A stretch of 64,000 bases of DNA from assembly GCF_000725625.1 (NCBI RefSeq), contig NZ_JOHS01000028.1, positions 9,815 to 73,814 of the forward strand, written 5' to 3'. Both the position numbers and the translations under genes were made by a program. Shown piece after piece: positions 59,280-64,000 of the stretch. Origin of the DNA: Streptomyces sp. NRRL F-6676. Its GTDB lineage: Bacteria > Actinomycetota > Actinomycetes > Streptomycetales > Streptomycetaceae. The notes under the pieces are model-generated. The model saw nothing but the letters and a program-made list of their open reading frames with translations. It did not search any database and was not told the origin of the DNA. Positions within the stretch are counted from its first letter, which is position 1, and the number at the start of each line of letters is the position of its first letter.

Positions 59280-59305
59280 CGCCCTCCACGCGCGCGTGGA
59301 GGGCG
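59280..59305. promoter_or_regulatory. 26-bp perfect palindrome between methyltransferase and hrpB genes
   Basis: CGCCCTCCACGCG is followed directly by its reverse complement CGCGTGGAGGGCG with no spacer. It lies 13 bp after the methyltransferase stop and 29 bp before the hrpB GTG. It may be a cruciform-type terminator or a dimer-binding site. Confidence 0.6.
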
Positions 59306-59333
59306 ACGACGGCGTCGTACGACACTGGGGGGC

Positions 59334-61892
59334 GTGATCCGTGACGACGCCCTGGAGGCGCTGCCCGTCCGCGGGGCCCTGCCCGCTCTGAACGACGCCC
59401 TGGAGGACCACGGCGCCGCCGTGCTCGTGGCACCGCCCGGCACCGGCAAGACGACCCTGGTGCCGCTGGTGCTGGCGGGTCTGGTGGGCGGGGGCCCCGC
59501 GCGCCGCGTGCTGGTGGCCGAGCCGCGGCGGATCGCGGCGCGGGCGGCGGCACGGCGGATGGCGTGGCTGCTGGGCCAGGAGGTGGGCGGCGACATCGGG
59601 TTCACCGTGCGCGGGGAGCGCGTCGTCGGACGCCACGCGCGCGTGGAGGTCGTCACCACCGGTGTGCTGTTGCAGCGGCTCCAGCGCGACCAGGAACTGC
59701 CCGGGATCGACGCGGTGGTGCTGGACGAGTGCCACGAACGGCATCTGGACGCCGACACGGCCGCCGCCTTCCTGCTCGACGTGCGCGGGACGCTGCGGCC
59801 CGAGCTGCGGCTGGTCGCGGCCTCGGCGACGACCGACGCGCAGGGGTGGGCGCGGCTGCTGGGCGGGGCCCCGGTGGTCGAGGCCGCGGGGGTCTCCCAT
59901 CCGGTGGAGGTGGTGTGGGCGCCGCCGGCCCGGCCCGTGCGGCCGCCGCACGGGATGCGGGTGGACCCGGCGCTGCTGGCCCATACGGCGTCGGTGGTAC
60001 GGCGGGCACTGGCCGAGCGGCCCGGCGACGTGCTCTGCTTCCTGCCCGGCGTCGGGGAGATCGCCCGGGTGGCCGGGCTGCTGGGGGACCTGGGGGCGGT
60101 GGACGTGCTCCAGGTGCACGGGCGGGCGCCGGCGGCCGTGCAGGAGGCGGTGCTGTCTCCCGCGGAGCGGCGCCGGGTGGTGCTCGCGACCTCGGTGGCC
60201 GAGTCGTCGCTGACGGTGCCCGGGGTGCGGGTGGTGGTGGACGCGGGGCTGGCGCGGGAGCCGCGCGTGGACCACGCGCGCGGGCTGAGCGGTCTGACGA
60301 CCGTACGGTCCTCCCGGGCGGCCGGACGGCAGCGGGCCGGCCGGGCGGGACGGGAGGCGCCCGGAGCGGTGTACCGGTGCTGGGCGGAGGCCGAGGACGG
60401 CCGGCTGCCGCCGTTCCCGGCGCCGGAGATCAAGGTGGCCGACCTGACCGCGTTCGCGCTCCAGGCGGCCTGCTGGGGCGATCCCGACGCCTCCGGGCTG
60501 GCGCTGCTCGATCCGCCGCCGGGCGGGGCGATGGCGGCGGCCCGGGAGACCCTGACGGCCGTCGGCGCGGTGGACCCCCGGGGGCGGGCCACGGACCGGG
60601 GGGCGCGACTGGTGCGGTGGGGGCTGCACCCCCGGCTGGGCCGGGCCCTGCTGGACACCTCCGGCGCGGCGGCCGAGGTGGTGGCGCTGCTGTCCGAGGA
60701 GGCTCCGCGGGCGTACGGCGACGACCTGGCGGGGGCACTGCGCACCGCCCGGCGCGGGGGCGACGCGTACGCGGCCCGCTGGCGGAGCGAGGTACGGCGG
60801 CTGCGCGCCGTGGCGTCGGAGCCGGGCGGGCGGTCCCGCGGCCGGGGAGCCGCGGGGAGCGGCGGCCGGCCCTCCGGCCCCGGCGGGCGGCCGCCCGGCG
60901 CCGACGTGGCCGGGGCGGGGGATGACGGGCTCGTCGGGCGCGCCGTCGCACTGGCCTTTCCCGAGCGGGTGGCGCGGCTCGACGGCGGGTCGTATCTCAT
61001 GGCCTCGGGAACGCGGGCCGAGCTGGGCGAGGGGTCGGCGTTGCGGGGGGCGCCGTGGATCGTCGTCGCCGTGGCCGACCGGCCGGCGGCCGGCGGGCAC
61101 GCGCGCGTGCGGCTCGCCGCGCCCGTGCCCGAGGACGTGGCCCGGGAGGCGGCCGCGGCGCTGCGGACCGACCAGGAGGAGGTGCGCTGGGCCGACGGGG
61201 ACGTCGTGGCGCGGCGGGTGGAGCGGCTGGGGGCGATCGAGCTGTCGGCGCGGCCGCTGCCGGACGCCGCGGCCGGGCTCGTCCGCGACGCGCTCCTGGA
61301 GGGGCTGCGGCGGGAGGGGTTCGGCCTGCTGCGGTGGTCGCCGGAGGCGGTGGCGCTGCGGCAGCGGCTGGCGTTCCTGCGGCTGCGGCTCGGCCCGCCG
61401 TGGCCGGACGTCTCGGACGACGCGCTGCACGCGCGCGTGGCGGAGTGGCTGGAGCCCGAGCTGGGCCGCGCCCGCCGGCGGGCCGACCTCGGGCGGATCG
61501 ACGCCGGGCAGGCGCTGGGCCGGCTGCTGCCGTGGGCCTCGGGCGAGGCGGCCCGCCTGGACGAGCTGGCCCCGGAACGGCTCACCGTGCCCAGCGGGTC
61601 GCGGATCCGCGTCGACTACGCCGATCCGGAACGGCCGGTGCTCGCCGTGAAGTTGCAGGAGATGTTCGGTCTGGACAGCTCGCCCGTCCTGGCCGGGGTG
61701 CCGGTCCTCGTGCACCTGCTCTCCCCCGCCGGACGGCCCGCCGCCGTCACGGCCGACCTCGCCTCGTTCTGGCGGGAGGGCTACCGCGCCGTACGGGCGG
61801 AGCTGCGCGGCCGGTACCCGAAGCATCCGTGGCCCGAGGACCCGGCGGCCGCGGAGCCGACCCGGCGCACCAACGCGCGGCTGCGCCGCTGA
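59334..61892 (+). CDS. hrpB: ATP-dependent helicase HrpB
   Basis: An 852-residue DEAH/DExH-box helicase. Motif I is APPGTGKTTLVPL near residue 33, motif Ia AEPRRIAARAAARRMA, motif II VVLDECHERHLD (DECH) near 128, motif III ASATTD near 163 and motif VI GRQRAGRAGREAPG near 335. The middle and C-terminal parts carry the HA2-like and HrpB-specific domains (IRVDYADPERPVLAVKLQEMFGL near 758, LRGRYPKHPWPEDP at the end). Its RNA or DNA substrate is not established. A Gly/Ser/Arg-rich insert lies near residues 497-525. Start GTG 59334 follows GGGGGG. Confidence 0.93.
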   Translation: MIRDDALEALPVRGALPALNDALEDHGAAVLVAPPGTGKTTLVPLVLAGLVGGGPARRVLVAEPRRIAARAAARRMAWLLGQEVGGDIGFTVRGERVVGRHARVEVVTTGVLLQRLQRDQELPGIDAVVLDECHERHLDADTAAAFLLDVRGTLRPELRLVAASATTDAQGWARLLGGAPVVEAAGVSHPVEVVWAPPARPVRPPHGMRVDPALLAHTASVVRRALAERPGDVLCFLPGVGEIARVAGLLGDLGAVDVLQVHGRAPAAVQEAVLSPAERRRVVLATSVAESSLTVPGVRVVVDAGLAREPRVDHARGLSGLTTVRSSRAAGRQRAGRAGREAPGAVYRCWAEAEDGRLPPFPAPEIKVADLTAFALQAACWGDPDASGLALLDPPPGGAMAAARETLTAVGAVDPRGRATDRGARLVRWGLHPRLGRALLDTSGAAAEVVALLSEEAPRAYGDDLAGALRTARRGGDAYAARWRSEVRRLRAVASEPGGRSRGRGAAGSGGRPSGPGGRPPGADVAGAGDDGLVGRAVALAFPERVARLDGGSYLMASGTRAELGEGSALRGAPWIVVAVADRPAAGGHARVRLAAPVPEDVAREAAAALRTDQEEVRWADGDVVARRVERLGAIELSARPLPDAAAGLVRDALLEGLRREGFGLLRWSPEAVALRQRLAFLRLRLGPPWPDVSDDALHARVAEWLEPELGRARRRADLGRIDAGQALGRLLPWASGEAARLDELAPERLTVPSGSRIRVDYADPERPVLAVKLQEMFGLDSSPVLAGVPVLVHLLSPAGRPAAVTADLASFWREGYRAVRAELRGRYPKHPWPEDPAAAEPTRRTNARLRR

Positions 61893-61894
61893 GG

Positions 61895-61924
61895 CGCAGG
61901 CCGGTCGCGGTGGACCGGCCTGCG
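61895..61924. terminator. bidirectional terminator between hrpB and the transglycosylase gene
   Basis: CGCAGGCCGGTC (61895-61906) pairs perfectly with GACCGGCCTGCG (61913-61924), loop GCGGTG. It is placed just past the hrpB stop and before the convergent stop at 61935. Confidence 0.82.
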
Positions 61925-61934
61925 GGGACGGGGG

Positions 61935-63677
61935 CTACGACGCCGCCTCGGCGACCTTCAGTTCGAGCGTGACGGTCGCGCCGCCGGCCGTGGTGACGCG
62001 GAGCAGGAACGTGCCCGTGGTGTCGTCCGCGTACAGCTTCGGCAGCTTCAGCACGCCGTCGGCGTCGGTCGTCAGCCCCGTGAGGGTGCGTACGGGCTTC
62101 TTGTCGGCGTCGTCGGCCGTGCTGTCGGGGTCCTTGAAGTAGGGGCCCTTGTCGTTCTCGGTCGCGTCGTCGGCGGACTTGATGAGCGTGGCGGTCGCGG
62201 CGACCTTGCCGGGGGCGGCGCCCTTGTAGGTGGCCTTCAGTTGGATCTGCTCGGCGAACTCGCCGCCGGGGGTGCAGGTCAGCGGGGTGTCGCCGACGCG
62301 GGCCAGGGCGTCGGCCGTGCGTGCGGTGACGGTGGCGGTGTGGTCGAGGGCGGCCACGGTCCGGCCCACGACCAGGGCGCGGACGGTGAATTCGCCGGTC
62401 TTCTCGCCGGCCACGAGGGCGGGCGCGGTGGCGGTGCCGGTGCCGCCCGTGCGGACGGTGGCGGTCTTCTCGCCGCCGGTGAAGGTGGCGTCCGTGTCGC
62501 CGACGATGGTGAAGCGGACCCGGACCTTGGCCACGGCCGTGCCCGCCTTGGTCTCCGGACGGACCACGATCTTCTCGTCGAACGTGTCGCCCGCCCTGGC
62601 GGTCAGCTTGCCGGTGCCGGCGTCGTCGAGGTGGTCGACGGTGTCGGTCGGCGTGGGGGTGGGTGTCGTCGAGGGGGGCGTGCTCGGCTTCGTCGGCTCG
62701 GTGGACGGCTTGCCGCCCGCGTCGGAGCCGGAGCCGGATCCGGAGCCGGAATTCGAGCCGGTGTTGCCGGGCTTGGTGGTGTGGGACGCCGGCGGTGTGG
62801 TGGTCGTCGCCGGGGTCGAACCGGTGCCCGAGCCGCTGCTCTCGTCGCTGCGGTGGCGGGGCAGGGTGCCCGTGCCGTCCGGCACCGAGTGGGTGCCGTT
62901 GCGGTAGAACTCCAGCCACGACAGGACGGTGTTGAGGTAGTCCTGCGAGTGGTTGTAGCTGAGGATCGCGGCGTCCATGTTCGACTGGACGGACAGGTCG
63001 CGGTCGGCGCGGCACAGGTAGTGGCCGGCGGCGAGAGCGGCGTCGTAGACGTTGTTGGGGTCCTTGACGCCGTCGTCGTTGCCGTCGCGGCCCGCCCAGG
63101 CCCAGGTCGACGGGATGAACTGCATGGGGCCGACGGCGCGGTCGTAGGTGCTGTCGCCGTCGTAGGCGCCGTGGTCGGTGTCCGAGATGTGGGCGAAGCC
63201 GCTGCCGTTGAGGACGGGGCCGAGGATCTTGGAGTACGTCGTGCCCTCGGCGTCGACGCGGCCGCCGCGGGCCTGGCCGGACTCCACCTTGCCGATGGCG
63301 GCGAGGAGTTGCCAGGGGAGGTTGCAGCCGGGCTTGGACTCGCGCAGTTCGGCCTCGGCCTTCTTGTAGGCGTCGAGGACGGTGGCGGGGATGCCGGAGT
63401 CGTCACCGGTGCCGGTTGAGCCGGAGTTCGCGCTGTCGTCGGGGGCCGGGGTGGGGCTGTCGAGCGTGGGGAGGTCGGTGTAGTAGTGGCCGTCGCCGGT
63501 CGCCGAGTCGTCGCCGGTGGCGTCGGGGGTGTTCTGGGCGGAGCCGGTGGTCTGTCTGCCGTGGTCGTCGGCGGTGACTCCGGGGGCCTGGGACGCGGAG
63601 AGTGCCGCGACTGCCGCGGCTGCGAGGGCTGTGGTTGCCGCGCCCTTGCGGAGCCGCCTGCCGAAATGCGCCGCCAT
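61935..63677 (-). CDS. secreted lytic transglycosylase with C-terminal repeat-like domains
   Basis: A 580-residue exported protein. The signal peptide is residues 1-36 (GRRLRKGAATTALAAAAVAALSA). An MltB-like SLT domain lies at about 95-260: WQLLAAIGKVESGQARGGR with the catalytic Glu, RAVGPMQFIPSTWAWAGRDGN and LSYNHSQDYLNTVLSWLEFYRNG. It should cut peptidoglycan glycan strands. A Ser/Thr/Pro/Gly-rich linker with (SG)n runs (about 275-350) leads to two beta-rich Ig-like domains (about 355-580) ending FLLRVTTAGGATVTLELKVAEAA. ATG 63677 has GGGAGGGG upstream; the longer open frame is not supported. Confidence 0.88.
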   Translation of the reverse strand: MAAHFGRRLRKGAATTALAAAAVAALSASQAPGVTADDHGRQTTGSAQNTPDATGDDSATGDGHYYTDLPTLDSPTPAPDDSANSGSTGTGDDSGIPATVLDAYKKAEAELRESKPGCNLPWQLLAAIGKVESGQARGGRVDAEGTTYSKILGPVLNGSGFAHISDTDHGAYDGDSTYDRAVGPMQFIPSTWAWAGRDGNDDGVKDPNNVYDAALAAGHYLCRADRDLSVQSNMDAAILSYNHSQDYLNTVLSWLEFYRNGTHSVPDGTGTLPRHRSDESSGSGTGSTPATTTTPPASHTTKPGNTGSNSGSGSGSGSDAGGKPSTEPTKPSTPPSTTPTPTPTDTVDHLDDAGTGKLTARAGDTFDEKIVVRPETKAGTAVAKVRVRFTIVGDTDATFTGGEKTATVRTGGTGTATAPALVAGEKTGEFTVRALVVGRTVAALDHTATVTARTADALARVGDTPLTCTPGGEFAEQIQLKATYKGAAPGKVAATATLIKSADDATENDKGPYFKDPDSTADDADKKPVRTLTGLTTDADGVLKLPKLYADDTTGTFLLRVTTAGGATVTLELKVAEAAS

Positions 63678-63906
63678 AGAGTGCGCCCCTCCCGTGGACG
63701 AACGTCCGTGTCCTCTTCTGCTCTCTACGGTGCGCTGGGTCTGGCGTGTACCGCCCTGGCACCGTGACGCTGGTGACCCTACGGCAACGTGCGGCCGGGT
63801 GGCACCCGTTGATGGCGGGTCTTCACCGGTTGGCCATGTGCGCGTGGAGTGTCGCGTGTGCGTCACCCTTACTTGACGGTCGTGGTCGTCGGACGGTTGT
63901 GGTGGG
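63678..63906. other. leader region of the transglycosylase gene
   Basis: About 230 bp upstream of the transglycosylase, without a supported gene. I looked for a ydaO-type c-di-AMP riboswitch, which often precedes Streptomyces cell-wall hydrolase genes, and did not find its conserved blocks. A TAAGGGT segment (minus strand, about 63870) could be a -10, with low certainty. Confidence 0.4.
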
Positions 63907-63910
63907 GGTG

Positions 63911-64000
63911 AGGGTTTTTCGCCCCCGCCGCCCCTACCCTTCCCGTCCCTTCAAGGGGCGCTGCCCCTTGGACCCCGGGGGTGGGTGGGGAGTCGGGGGT
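63911..64000. repeat. dispersed palindromic repeat, copy D (cut by window end)
   Basis: It starts GTTTTTCGCCCCCGCCGCCC and continues CCTACCCTTCCCGTCCCTTC with AAGGGGCGCTGCCCCTTGGA, closely matching the left half of copy C. The rest lies beyond the window. Confidence 0.8.

Noticed and set aside
59630..61445. Recurring CACGCGCGCGTG strings inside hrpB
   Set aside because: They are frequent by chance in DNA of this GC content, are in coding frame as His-Ala-Arg-Val codons and show no regular spacing.
63678..63906. ydaO-type c-di-AMP riboswitch upstream of the lytic transglycosylase
   Set aside because: The conserved blocks of the ydaO class could not be located on the minus strand.

Overview
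The window is chromosomal core DNA from a Streptomyces or very close relative. The evidence is a very high GC content with G/C-biased third codon positions, many GTG/TTG starts, actinomycete-specific genes (whiA, opcA, an RbpA paralogue, an XRE/DUF397/ATPase locus, mycothiol-dependent isomerase-type and TerD proteins), and a gene order that, as I recall it, matches the central-metabolism arm of Streptomyces coelicolor (suf-cta-tkt-tal-zwf-opcA-pgl-pgi-secG-tpi-pgk-gap-whiA ... uvrB ... rpsA). I see no rRNA, tRNA, CRISPR array, prophage or intact insertion sequence. Almost all coding space is vertical housekeeping content. The novelty lies in regulatory DNA, repeats and a few odd proteins.

Region 1 (1-6.5 kb): the start of a SufR-type Fe-S regulator, reading out of the window; an ABC-2 exporter pair; heme A synthase CtaA; an amidohydrolase-fold protein with altered metal ligands; and heme O synthase CtaB. 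CtaB and CtaA act in sequence to make heme A for cytochrome oxidase. Region 2 (6.5-19.2 kb): the pentose-phosphate operon tkt-tal-zwf-opcA-pgl on the plus strand, facing pgi; an RbpA-family protein; and the lower-glycolysis operon gap-pgk-tpiA-secG on the minus strand. Region 3 (19.4-24.7 kb): the overlapping minus-strand operon uvrC-rapZ-yvcK-whiA. Region 4 (24.7-34 kb): an HTH protein, a Rieske lipoprotein, a PfkB kinase, uvrA, a DinB-fold isomerase, an MBL hydrolase, aroQ and a cation/proton antiporter. Region 5 (33.9-42.8 kb): terC, two TerD proteins, uvrB, an MHYT membrane sensor, a secreted glycerophosphodiesterase and ogt. Region 6 (42.8-56.4 kb): psuG plus a PfkB kinase, methyltransferases, a WhiJ-like XRE/DUF397/ATPase locus, an FUSC-like exporter, a family-5 uracil-DNA glycosylase, an S4 protein, TPR, coaE and PAC2 proteins. 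Region 7 (56.5-64 kb): rpsA with a strong promoter, a methyltransferase, the helicase hrpB and a secreted lytic transglycosylase.

Two regulatory themes stand out. First, uvrC, uvrA, uvrB and ogt each carry the same promoter architecture, TGTCAGTG-N8-TANNNT. This is the LexA-independent DNA-damage (RecA-NDp/PafBC) type, and three of the four appear leaderless. It makes the window a scattered damage regulon and may place whiA downstream of a damage promoter. Second, the 5' leader of terC has the hallmarks of a yybP-ykoY manganese riboswitch: a GGGGAGTA loop, a GAGACC loop and a closing P1 stem. The 3' strand of P1 is also perfectly complementary to the terC ribosome-binding site, which suggests a translational on-switch.

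Other features include a dispersed palindromic repeat family between genes (four copies), a CAAC-N6-GTTG SufR-like operator, and several perfect long hairpins used as terminators between convergent genes.
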